From DAISKN01 sp963716925 (lineage in GTDB: Bacteria; Acidobacteriota; Vicinamibacteria; Marinacidobacterales; SMYC01), in NCBI GenBank assembly GCA_963716925.1, contig CAVQUX010000034.1, positions 1 to 6,095 of the forward strand: a stretch of 6,095 bases of DNA. The letters are read 5' to 3'. Numbering within the stretch: the stretch's first letter is position 1; each line of letters begins with the position of its first letter. Position numbers and translations under genes: made by a program. This document shows positions 1 through 6,056 of this stretch, in pieces. The notes under the pieces were generated by a model. The model was not told the DNA's origin. It did not search any database and saw nothing but the letters and a program-made list of their open reading frames with translations.

Positions 1-1
1 G

Positions 2-758
2 GTGCGATACCCCGCGCACGATGGACTCGAGCTCTCCGCCTGGCTCTATCGACCGAAGGGCGCCTCGGTCCCCGGTCCGATGGTTCTGAGCTTTCACGGA
101 GGTCCGGAGGGACAGGAGCGGCCCGCGTTCAACGCCACCTATCAAGCACTCCTCGCGCGCGGAATCGGAGTCCTCGCGCCGAACGTGCGCGGCTCGTCGG
201 GATTCGGCAAGAAATTCGTGAACCTCGACAACGGCGCGCTTCGCGTGAACGGGGTGAAGGACATCGAGTCCTCCGTCGCTCATGTCGTGGGCAGCGGCAT
301 CGCCGATCCGAAGCGGCTCGGAGTCCTTGGAGGCTCCTACGGCGGCTACATGGTGATGGCGGCCCTCACCGAGTACCCGAAGACGTTCGCCGCGGGAGCG
401 AATCTCTTCGGCGTCGTGAACTTCGAGACGTTCTTCGCCCACACCGAGCCGTGGATGGCGTCGATCTCCGAAGGTCGAGTACGGCGATCCGGAAATCGAG
501 GCGGAGATGCTCCGAAGTCTTTCCCCCATCCACAAGATCGATCGGGTGGCGGCACCGACGATCGTCCTCCACGGGGCGAACGATACCAACGTGCCCGTGG
601 TGGAGGCCGAACAGGTGGTCGAGAGCTTGAAGAAGCGGGGAGTGCCGGTCGAGTACGTGCTGTTCCCCGACGAGGGCCACGGTTTTCGAAAGACCCCGAA
701 CCGCATCCGGTCGACTGTCGCGATCGTGCGCTGGTTCGAGAAATACTTGAAGTCATGA
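2..758 (+). CDS. S9-family serine peptidase, C-terminal catalytic domain; 5' partial, one frame break
   Basis: This is the alpha/beta-hydrolase domain of a prolyl-oligopeptidase-type (S9; dipeptidyl or acylaminoacyl peptidase-like) enzyme that hydrolyses peptides. The window opens inside the gene, so the GTG at position 2 is an internal Val, and the N-terminal beta-propeller usual in this family would lie upstream. Visible landmarks are the oxyanion-hole stretch SFHGGPEG, NVRGSSGFGKKF, and the nucleophile elbow GGSYGGYM with Ser at 335-337. The acid is in HGANDTNVP (Asp 582-584) and the catalytic His in DEGHGF (678-680), so the full triad is present. Reading starts in the frame of position 2 and must move to the frame ending at the TGA at 756-758, because a base appears to be inserted near 473. 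With that corrected, about 251 residues are visible. The stop overlaps the next ATG. Family assignment is secure; the exact specificity is not. Confidence 0.9.
466..482 (+). other. apparent +1 frameshift in the S9 peptidase gene
   Basis: Before this point the peptidase reads WMASISE in the frame of position 2. After it, similarity continues in the frame of position 474 as VEYGDPEIEAEMLRSLSP, a normal S9 sequence. Removing one G of the GG at 473-474 joins the two as SISEVEYGDPE. The catalytic Ser lies before the break and the Asp and His after it, so an uncorrected product would be inactive. A sequencing error and a recent inactivating mutation are both possible. Confidence 0.8.
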
Positions 759-1531
759 ACGCCGCGGGACTGCATCCGAGGGAGATGCGGGAGCGCATTC
801 GCCGAGGGGAGTGGACCGGCCCCACGGTCGGATGCAGCGACGGCTACGTCCAGGCGAACCTCGTGGTGCTGCCGCAACGACTCGCGGGCGATTTCTTTCT
901 CTTCTGCGAGCGGAACCCGGGGCCCTGTCCTCTGCTCGAAGCGACGAGGCCGGGAGAGTTCGAGCCGCTCGACACGGCGCCGGGAGCGGACCTCCGAACG
1001 GACGTTCCGCGCTATCGAATCTACGAGGGCGGCTCGCTCCAGGCGGAAGTGACCAGCCTTCTCAGCATCTGGAACGAAGACCTCGTGGCCTTTCTGCTCG
1101 GCTGCAGCTTCACGTTCGACGACCTCCTGGTGAAAGCGGGAATCCCGGTACGGCATCGGGAAGAGGGGCGGAACGTCTCGATGTACGTGACCAGCCGGGC
1201 CTGTGCTCCAGCGGGCCCCTTCATCGGTCCCCTCGTCGTCTCGATGCGTCCGATTCCCGCCGGTCTCGTCGCGCGCGCGACCGAGATCACCGCGAGGCTG
1301 CCCCTGGCGCACGGCGCCCCGGTCCACGTGGGAGATCCTCAAGCGATCGGAATCGCTGACCTGAGTCGACCGGATTTCGGCGACAGCGTCACCGTAGCGC
1401 CGGGCGAGGTTCCCGTTTTCTGGGCCTGCGGCGTTACTCCTCAGGCGGTGGCCATGGAGGCGAAGCCCGAGTTGATGATCACCCACGCCCCAGGTCACAT
1501 GTTCCTCACCGACATGACCCTCGCGGAGTAG
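755..1531 (+). CDS. DUF1445 / D-glutamate cyclase-like protein (YcsI-type putative hydro-lyase)
   Basis: This 258-aa protein matches the length and pattern of the DUF1445 family, annotated as putative hydro-lyase (Bacillus YcsI). In animals the family includes a D-glutamate cyclase domain that converts D-glutamate to 5-oxo-D-proline. Recognisable family stretches, in order, are GYVQANLVVLP, CPLLE, RTDVPRYRIY, WNEDLVAFLLGCSFTFDD, CAPAGPFIGPLVVSMRP, HGAPVHVGDP and the C-terminal FWACGVTPQA...THAPGHMFLTD. No signal peptide is seen, so it should be cytoplasmic. The ATG at 755 overlaps the peptidase stop as ATGA, and no clear Shine-Dalgarno precedes it. Both points suggest translational coupling. 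The same frame stays open upstream through the peptidase only by chance, and residues encoded there are out of frame with it. The family call is strong; cyclase activity in this protein is inferred. Confidence 0.93.
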   Translation: MNAAGLHPREMRERIRRGEWTGPTVGCSDGYVQANLVVLPQRLAGDFFLFCERNPGPCPLLEATRPGEFEPLDTAPGADLRTDVPRYRIYEGGSLQAEVTSLLSIWNEDLVAFLLGCSFTFDDLLVKAGIPVRHREEGRNVSMYVTSRACAPAGPFIGPLVVSMRPIPAGLVARATEITARLPLAHGAPVHVGDPQAIGIADLSRPDFGDSVTVAPGEVPVFWACGVTPQAVAMEAKPELMITHAPGHMFLTDMTLAE

Positions 1532-1543
1532 GATGGGATCGCG

Positions 1544-2086
1544 ATGATCGCAGCCGTCCTCACCGCGAGTTTATCCATTCTCGGACAGCCGGTCCCCGAG
1601 TGGCCAACGAAGGCTCCTGAGAAATGGGTCCAGGGCGGACCGCTCACGCTCGCGGACCTGCGCGGAAAAGTCGTTTTGATCCGTTTCTTCATGGACGCGG
1701 ACTGCCCGCTCTGCAGGGGCACCGCCCCTGCGCTCAACGAGTTTCACCACGAGTTCTCCTCCCGCGGGCTCGTGGTCGTCGGGATGTATACCCCCAAGCC
1801 CAGGCCTCGACCGGTGACGGTCGAGCGAGCACGCGAGTACGTCGAAGCCTATGGGTTCCAGTTCCCGGTCGCCGTGGACGATGACTGGAGCGCTCTCCGG
1901 CGGCTCTGGCTCGACCGAGTACCCGATGCCGACTTCACGTCCGCTTCGCTTCTCATCGATCGGAAGGGAATCCTGCGGCATGTGCACGAAGGAGGGCTGT
2001 TCGCGGAAAACGCGGGTAGCGCCGAGGCACGGCGCGGTTACCAGGAGATGCGGGGCGCGATCGAAAAACTGCTCGCCGAGCCCTGA
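1544..2086 (+). CDS. thioredoxin-fold (TlpA/redoxin-like) protein with CPLC motif, probably exported
   Basis: This 180-aa protein has a thioredoxin-like redox domain. After a short hydrophobic N-terminus (IAAVLTASLSIL) comes LADLRGKVVLIRFFMDADCPLC, which places the CxxC active site at Cys54 and Cys57. It continues with APALNEFHHEF and GLVVVGMYTPKP. The C-terminal strand is SLLIDRKG, followed by HVHEGGLF. The likely role is thiol-disulfide exchange or thiol-dependent reduction outside the cytoplasm; no partner is visible. Two details differ from standard TlpA: Asp, not Trp, precedes the CxxC, and the residue aligned with the cis-Pro before the SLLID strand appears to be Ser (FTSASLLID). The ATG at 1544 is the first start after the in-frame TAG of the preceding gene at 1529. 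The purine-rich GGAGTAGGATGGGA just upstream can serve as a ribosome site. The hydrophobic N-terminus lacks a basic n-region, so export is only probable. Confidence 0.85.
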   Translation: MIAAVLTASLSILGQPVPEWPTKAPEKWVQGGPLTLADLRGKVVLIRFFMDADCPLCRGTAPALNEFHHEFSSRGLVVVGMYTPKPRPRPVTVERAREYVEAYGFQFPVAVDDDWSALRRLWLDRVPDADFTSASLLIDRKGILRHVHEGGLFAENAGSAEARRGYQEMRGAIEKLLAEP

Positions 2087-2170
2087 GAGGTCGTCGAGGC
2101 GATTCGCAGAGCGCCCGACTGGACGGCGGTTTCTGACCTCGTTCCCTGTCCTCGGCATGAGGAAGACGAC

Positions 2171-2332
2171 ATGAGCGCTGTATCCTTCTTGGAAAGAGTG
2201 ACGAGAGAGCCGATCACCACCCCCTCGGGGAGGAGCGTCTCCTACCTTCAGAAAGGGAGTCATCTGCCCCTCGACACGAGTGGACCGTGCCAGGGCACTG
2301 TCAACGCCCGCGCTGCTATTCTCATCGGATGA
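2171..2332 (+). CDS. doubtful 53-aa ORF (hypothetical)
   Basis: An ATG preceded by AGGAAG within 12 nt opens a 53-codon frame starting MSAVSFLERVTREP and ending NARAAILIG. Its TGA at 2330-2332 lies 12 nt before, and in frame with, the ATG of the next gene. I recognise no family, signal peptide or membrane segment. By eye about 70% of its third codon positions are G or C, weaker bias than expected for a confident gene in this window. It may be chance, a short upstream ORF, or the remnant of a longer N-terminus. Confidence 0.15.
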   Translation: MSAVSFLERVTREPITTPSGRSVSYLQKGSHLPLDTSGPCQGTVNARAAILIG

Positions 2333-2335
2333 GGA
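2331..2335 (+). promoter_or_regulatory. Shine-Dalgarno for the gene at 2345
   Basis: GAGGA lies 9 nt before the ATG at 2345. An in-frame TGA at 2330-2332 overlaps it and rules out any upstream start, so this site fixes the start of the unknown exported protein. Confidence 0.6.
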
Positions 2336-2344
2336 CGCGTCGAC

Positions 2345-3523
2345 ATGGGCTTTCCCTTGTTACTGACTGTGGCGGCCGCGACCCAGCTCCCCGGGACGGG
2401 CTCGACTGCGGAACAGAGCCCACCCGTCGTGTGGGAGATCGAGTCGTATGGCGGTGAGTCCACCCGGCTAGAACGGCGATTTGAAGTGCGCGACTTTCCA
2501 GTAAAGTTTGAATGCGAAGGTACTCCTCCAGTTTTCGAGGTCCTGTTCGTTCCGGAAGGTCGGTCGATCCTACCCCGGGACTTCGATCGAACGCTCGGTG
2601 GAACCATCCGCATCCCGCCTGAACCCGTTCGAAACGCGGAATGGAAAGTCCGGAGCGGCAGCGGATGGCTGTGGACAGCTCTCGACAGGATCGAGATCGA
2701 GTTCCTCGTCGAGAGCGCCGGAGCTCTCGAAATCGAAGTCCAAACGCCGGAGGGTCAAACCTTGCGCCACCGCTCCCCGGAGTCGACCGCCATCGCGCCT
2801 GCCGTGGCGCGCTTCCTCGAAGCGTGCGATCACCACACGAAGGAAACGAACCGGCGATTCGATCTCGATGGCATCGAGATCGAGCTTCAGGTCGAGGTGG
2901 ACGACGCGGGGATCGAGGACATCCGCGCTCTCGCGGCGGAGCTCGGGATTCGTGACGTCCAGAGAATCTCCGTGGGGCTTTACGGAATCCCGGTTTCCCG
3001 CCTCGCGGCGATCGTGGAGAGCCGGGCGGTGCGGGAGGGGGACAAGATTACTCAAACCCAGCTCAAGCTGAGCCAGAAGTACTGGACGTACTGGGCATCG
3101 AGCGATTTCGAGCCGGATGGACAGCTTTTCACCCGGGGGCTCTGGCAGACGAGCCTCCGAGATCTCTACAGCCTGGACCGATGGATCGTCCGGGACGGTG
3201 ACTGGAGCATTGAGGTGCGGCTCGGTGCCGAAGTGCCGTACGAGGACGCGGTTCGGATCGTGCGCGCAATCCGAACGGGGAAGCTCGTGGACGTCCGGGA
3301 GGGCCCGGCTTGGGTGCATGTACCGCTGTCCGCCGATCCGTACGATCTCAAACAGTTCGGCAAGTCCCTCCCTCGAATCACTCGGGACGCCAACGCGACC
3401 ACCGGCGAAGCGGGACGTTACGTAGTCGACATCCCGACGAGCGGAGGCTCGGGAACGACGCTCGATGTCAGGCTGATTGGGGACAGGTTGGAAGTCGTGG
3501 GCGTTTCCGTCTGGATCGTATAG
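2345..3523 (+). CDS. hypothetical, probably exported 392-aa protein of unknown function
   Basis: I do not recognise this protein. The N-terminus MGFPLLLTVAAATQLPG is hydrophobic and followed by a small-residue, polar stretch, compatible with a weak signal peptide, although no basic residue precedes the core. Residues about 25-145 look beta-rich, with VVWEIESYGG and IEIEFLVESAG. A helix around APAVARFLEACDHHTKETNRRF leads into an alpha/beta segment near 177-210 (starting IEIELQVEV). A second segment near 289-317 (starting IEVRLGAEV, with PYEDAVRIVRAI) resembles the first. Between them is an aromatic stretch, KYWTYWASSDFE. The C-terminus is beta-rich and ends VVGVSVWIV. No catalytic or metal-binding signature stands out. 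The start has a Shine-Dalgarno and an in-frame stop just upstream. The first 60 or so codons use more A/T-ending codons (including TTA Leu) than the rest. It has long flanking spacers and is probably transcribed alone. Confidence 0.85.
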   Translation: MGFPLLLTVAAATQLPGTGSTAEQSPPVVWEIESYGGESTRLERRFEVRDFPVKFECEGTPPVFEVLFVPEGRSILPRDFDRTLGGTIRIPPEPVRNAEWKVRSGSGWLWTALDRIEIEFLVESAGALEIEVQTPEGQTLRHRSPESTAIAPAVARFLEACDHHTKETNRRFDLDGIEIELQVEVDDAGIEDIRALAAELGIRDVQRISVGLYGIPVSRLAAIVESRAVREGDKITQTQLKLSQKYWTYWASSDFEPDGQLFTRGLWQTSLRDLYSLDRWIVRDGDWSIEVRLGAEVPYEDAVRIVRAIRTGKLVDVREGPAWVHVPLSADPYDLKQFGKSLPRITRDANATTGEAGRYVVDIPTSGGSGTTLDVRLIGDRLEVVGVSVWIV

Positions 3524-3651
3524 TCGTCGGTCCGTCCGAATGCTGATCCGGGGCTACGCTCCTGGAAACCTGGAGTGCGGGCGTCGAATCCCTCGAGCGA
3601 TTCACCAGGAAAGAGCCCCTGCGGCGGGTGCATGAGTGCGTTTTCGCCGTT

Positions 3652-3669
3652 CTCGCTCTCGAGAGCGAG
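3652..3669. promoter_or_regulatory. perfect 18-bp palindrome, possible operator
   Basis: CTCGCTCTCGAGAGCGAG is its own reverse complement. It lies 46 nt upstream of the ATG at 3716 and just upstream of the -10-like TAAACT at 3693. The placement fits a dimeric repressor or activator site for the DUF4139 gene. It could also form a 7-bp stem with a TCGA loop as RNA, but no T-run follows, so a rho-independent terminator is less likely. No regulator gene is adjacent. The regulatory role is inference; the palindrome is directly visible. Confidence 0.4.
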
Positions 3670-3704
3670 CCGGTGGATCCCCGAGTCTGAACTAAACTGA
3701 AAGC

Positions 3705-3709
3705 GGAGG
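3705..3709 (+). promoter_or_regulatory. strong Shine-Dalgarno for the DUF4139 gene
   Basis: GGAGG lies 6 nt before the ATG at 3716, an ideal match and spacing. It confirms this start, which also gives a proper signal peptide. Confidence 0.75.
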
Positions 3710-3715
3710 TTCCCC

Positions 3716-5197
3716 ATGCGAACGCTGGCTCCGATCGCTCTCCTGCTCGCCTCCGGTCCCGCTCTGTTCGCGCAGGCCGAGGCGCCTCTTCCCGTTCGGA
3801 AGGTCGTCCTCTACAAGAACGGTGTCGGATATTTCGAGCACCGGGGGCAGACTCGCGCCGCGGGGCCGGTGGCCATCGAGCTTCCGAGCTCTCAGCTCGA
3901 CGACGTGTTGAAATCGCTCACGGTGATCGACCTCGGAGGGGGCGGCCAAGTCGCCGGAGTCAGCTACACGACGCTCGCCCCTCTCGACCGCAGGCTCGAC
4001 GAGATCGCGCTCGACCTCACCTCCGCCGAAGGTCTCGCGCACTTCCTGAATCAGATCAAAGGCGCCCGAGTCGAGGTGCAGACGGGTGGGGGAGTCGTGT
4101 CCGGAAAGCTGATGGGGGCGGAGGTGAAGAGCCGCGAAGTGGGCTCGAATGGAACCGTCCAGACGACGGAGGCCCTCGTCTTCACCGCTCAGGCGCAGGT
4201 GCGCGCCGTGGAGCTCGGCTCGGCGGCGTCGATTCGGCTCGTCGATCCCGAGCTTTCCTCGCAGCTCTCACGCTACCTGGATCTCCTCCGCAGCGCGCAC
4301 GAACGGGACGTGAGGCGTCTGGAGATCGAGACGCTGGGGACGAGCGCGCGCTCCCTCCAGGTGAGCTACACGTCGGAGGCGCCGATCTGGAAGACGACGT
4401 ATCGACTGGCCCTCGAAGAAGGGGAGAAGCCGTTGCTCCAAGGCTGGGCGATCGTCGACAACGTGAGCGCCATGGATTGGGATGGCGTCGAGCTTTCGCT
4501 CGTCGCCGGCGCTCCGGTGAGCTTCATTCAGAACCTGTCACAGCCGATCTACTCGCGGCGGCCGACGGTGCCGCTTCCCGAAGGGGTTCAAGTAGCGCCG
4601 CAAACGCATGGCGCGGCGCTGGACATCTCGGGAGAGGAGACGCGTGTCGCGGGATCGGTCACCGATTCGAGCGGGATGGCTCTCCCGGGCGCGCTCGTCG
4701 AGGTCCTCGATCGGAACGGGGATTCCGCGGGGGAAGCGTACGCCGACGAGAACGGTGAGTTCGAGGTCGCAGTCGCTCCCGGCACGTACCGCGTCGCCGC
4801 GAACCTGCCGGGTTTCATGACGCGGGAGTACCGCGAAGTCAGTGTGTCCGCTGGGCGCACCCGGCAACTCGATTTCATCCTCGAGGTCGGGGAGTCGCTG
4901 AAACGGTCACCGTCACTGGTGAATCTCCGATGGTCGAGTCCGAGATGCTCGCCAAAGGACGCGGTGTGGGACCCGGCCGTGCCAGCGGATTCGCCGGGGG
5001 CGTCGCGGCCGCGCCTCCGCCAGCGGCACCGATTCTCGCGCCATTCGACAAGCGCGTCTCGAGACCGCCCAGGGCGGCGCCCTCGGCGACCAGTTCGAGT
5101 ACCGGCTTCCTCACCCCGTCACCATCGGGCGCAATCGCTCGGCGCTTCTCCCCATCGTTCAGACCGAGGTCGCCGGGGAGAAAGTGTCGATCTATAA
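3716..5197 (+). CDS. DUF4139-family exported protein, N-terminal part with inserted carboxypeptidase-regulatory-like domain; frame-broken after about 4892
   Basis: Together with the piece ending at 6056 this is one gene. A signal peptide is clear (MRTLAPIALLLASGPALFAQA, probable cleavage near AQA-EA), so the protein is exported. The mature N-terminus, VRKVVLYKNGVGYFEHRG, is the typical beginning of this family. The DUF4139 core begins near residue 211: SLQVSYTSEAPIWKTTYRL with Trp225, then GWAIVDNVSAMDWDGVELSL and SRRPTVPLPEG. Residues about 309-391 form an inserted carboxypeptidase-regulatory-like beta-sandwich, seen in VAGSVTDSSGMALPGALVEV, DENGEFEVAVAPGTYRV and LPGFMTREY. The translation after residue about 392 in this frame (KRSPSLVNLRW onward, Arg/Ser/Pro-rich) is out of frame and not real protein. 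The DUF4139 family is poorly characterised and includes mucoidy-inhibitor MuiA-like proteins; a cell-envelope role is plausible, the biochemical activity unknown. Confidence 0.88.
   Translation: MRTLAPIALLLASGPALFAQAEAPLPVRKVVLYKNGVGYFEHRGQTRAAGPVAIELPSSQLDDVLKSLTVIDLGGGGQVAGVSYTTLAPLDRRLDEIALDLTSAEGLAHFLNQIKGARVEVQTGGGVVSGKLMGAEVKSREVGSNGTVQTTEALVFTAQAQVRAVELGSAASIRLVDPELSSQLSRYLDLLRSAHERDVRRLEIETLGTSARSLQVSYTSEAPIWKTTYRLALEEGEKPLLQGWAIVDNVSAMDWDGVELSLVAGAPVSFIQNLSQPIYSRRPTVPLPEGVQVAPQTHGAALDISGEETRVAGSVTDSSGMALPGALVEVLDRNGDSAGEAYADENGEFEVAVAPGTYRVAANLPGFMTREYREVSVSAGRTRQLDFILEVGESLKRSPSLVNLRWSSPRCSPKDAVWDPAVPADSPGASRPRLRQRHRFSRHSTSASRDRPGRRPRRPVRVPASSPRHHRAQSLGASPHRSDRGRRGESVDL
4886..5075 (+). 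other. two apparent one-base deletions splitting the DUF4139 gene
   Basis: The first break is near 4889-4898. The frame reading LEVG continues one frame away as AETVTVTGESPMVESEMLAK. Adding one G to the GGGG run at 4889-4892 gives LEVGGVAETVTVTG, a very common sequence after such domains. That second frame runs through an Ala/Pro/Gly linker (GGVAAAPPPAAP). The second break lies somewhere between about 4996 and 5075, because similarity resumes in the third frame as LETAQGGALGDQFEYRLPHP. A GGGGG run at 4996-5000 is one candidate site. Restoring both bases gives one ORF of 781 codons including the stop (about 780 aa) from 3716 to 6056. Confidence 0.8.
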
Positions 5198-6056
5198 CGA
5201 GGCGAGCGGCGACCCCCGGCCGCGCCTCGCGGTCTCGCTCGTGAACGAGACCGGTCTCACGCTCGACGCCGGAAGCTTCACCGTTCTCGACGGCGACGCC
5301 TTCGCGGGCGAGGGACTGACGGACGTGATCCGGCCGAAAGAGAAGCGGATTCTGAGCTATGGTCTCGATCTGCACCTCGACGTCGCCGTCCGCCGCGAGG
5401 GAGCTCCCGAGAGGGTGACGAAAGTCTCCATAGGCCAGGGCGTGTTCCGACGGGAGACAAAGCTCCGGAGGAAGGTGGCCTACGCGGTACGCAACCAGGA
5501 CGACCAGAGGCGGGTGGTGCTGATCGAGCACCCGGTCGAGAACGAATGGACGCTGGTCGAGACCCCGGCCCCGGCCGAGACTACCGCCGCCGAGTACCGT
5601 TTCCGCGTGGAGGCGGCGCCGGGCGTGACTACGGAGCTCGTCGTCCAGGAGGAGAGCGCACGGGAGACGACATACGCCCTCTCGAACGTGAGCTCCGATC
5701 AGATCGCTCTCTGGCTCGAGGAGCGCACGATAGATCCCGAGGTCGAAAAGGTCCTCCGTCAGGTCGTCGCGAAGCGCGGCGAGGTGGAGGCCGTCCGCCG
5801 CGAGATCCAGTCGCGCGACTTGGAACAGCAGAACATCTTCAACGATCAGGGAAGGCTGCGCGAGAACCTCGGCAAGCTCGGCGACAGCTCCGAGGAAAAA
5901 GGCTTGCGCCGGCGCTACGTAGCTGAGCTCGAAGGGCAGGAGAATCGACTCGAGGCGATTCGGGCGGAGCGGGCGAAGCTGGAGTCCGAATGGAGAAGGC
6001 TCCAGGCGGAGCTGGATGCGCTGGTGAAGGACATCGCGTTCGAGAAGACCTTCTGA
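5184..6056 (+). CDS. DUF4139-family protein, C-terminal part (same gene as 3716)
   Basis: This is the C-terminal half of the protein begun at 3716. The GTG at 5184 is an internal Val, since family-like sequence in the same frame already starts by about 5060 (GDQFEYRLPHPVTIGRNRSALLPI, 24 residues, here described by its ends: GDQFEYRL to SALLPI). The DUF4139 core continues with VSIYNEASGD, SLVNETGLTLDAGSFTVLDG, a YAVRNQD stretch and VVLIEHPVENEWTLVE, the last a hallmark of the family. From about 5739 to 6040 the sequence becomes highly charged and helical (EVEKVLRQVVAKRGEVEAVRR, QENRLEAIRAERAKLESEWR, given as short ends), a probable coiled coil that could mediate oligomerisation. It ends KDIAFEKTF at a TGA. 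The remaining 39 nt of the window carry no clear feature. Confidence 0.88.
   Translation: MSIYNEASGDPRPRLAVSLVNETGLTLDAGSFTVLDGDAFAGEGLTDVIRPKEKRILSYGLDLHLDVAVRREGAPERVTKVSIGQGVFRRETKLRRKVAYAVRNQDDQRRVVLIEHPVENEWTLVETPAPAETTAAEYRFRVEAAPGVTTELVVQEESARETTYALSNVSSDQIALWLEERTIDPEVEKVLRQVVAKRGEVEAVRREIQSRDLEQQNIFNDQGRLRENLGKLGDSSEEKGLRRRYVAELEGQENRLEAIRAERAKLESEWRRLQAELDALVKDIAFEKTF

Larger units (their letters stand above)
2087..2344. other. intergenic spacer between the redoxin gene and the unknown exported protein
   Basis: The 258-nt spacer contains no strong inverted repeat followed by a T-run, so no intrinsic terminator can be called. No good sigma70-type -35/-10 pair was found; TATTCT at 2317 lacks a well-placed -35 box. 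The only open stretch is the doubtful small ORF at 2171-2332. Base composition is slightly less GC-rich than in the flanking genes. The change in gene type across this gap suggests that a new transcription unit starts here, without a visible promoter to prove it. Confidence 0.5.
3524..3715. other. intergenic spacer with palindrome upstream of the DUF4139 gene
   Basis: This 192-nt gap holds the 18-bp palindrome at 3652-3669 and a Shine-Dalgarno at 3705-3709. A weak -10-like TAAACT occurs at 3693-3698 with no convincing -35 box at the right spacing. I see no coding potential and no U-tract terminator for the preceding gene. Confidence 0.5.

Noticed and set aside
507..758. Separate 83-aa gene
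   Set aside because: It contains the Asp and His of the S9 triad and is the C-terminal end of the peptidase.
2..1531. A single 509-aa peptidase-DUF1445 fusion protein
   Set aside because: The long open frame exists only because the frame break near 473 moves the peptidase out of the frame of position 2, which is also the frame of the next gene. The residues between about 474 and 754 in this frame are Arg/Gly-rich and not peptidase-like, while the real peptidase ends at 758.
2239..2259. Possible hairpin (CTC, CCTT / AAGG, GAG)
   Set aside because: The stem is short with a 3-nt bulge and no T-run follows, so it is not a credible terminator.
1571..2263. 230-aa ORF on the - strand
   Set aside because: It is antisense to the thioredoxin-like gene, whose protein has clear motifs; long antisense frames are common in GC-rich DNA.
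2570..3319. 249-aa ORF on the - strand
   Set aside because: It is antisense to the 392-aa protein, which has a good ribosome site and strand-like alternation. The antisense product is low-complexity, rich in Arg, Asp and Leu, with no recognisable motif.
5184..6056. Independent gene starting at GTG 5184 with a GGGGAG ribosome site
   Set aside because: DUF4139-like sequence in the same frame extends upstream to about 5060, so the GTG is internal and the spacing of 3 nt to GGGGAG is probably chance.
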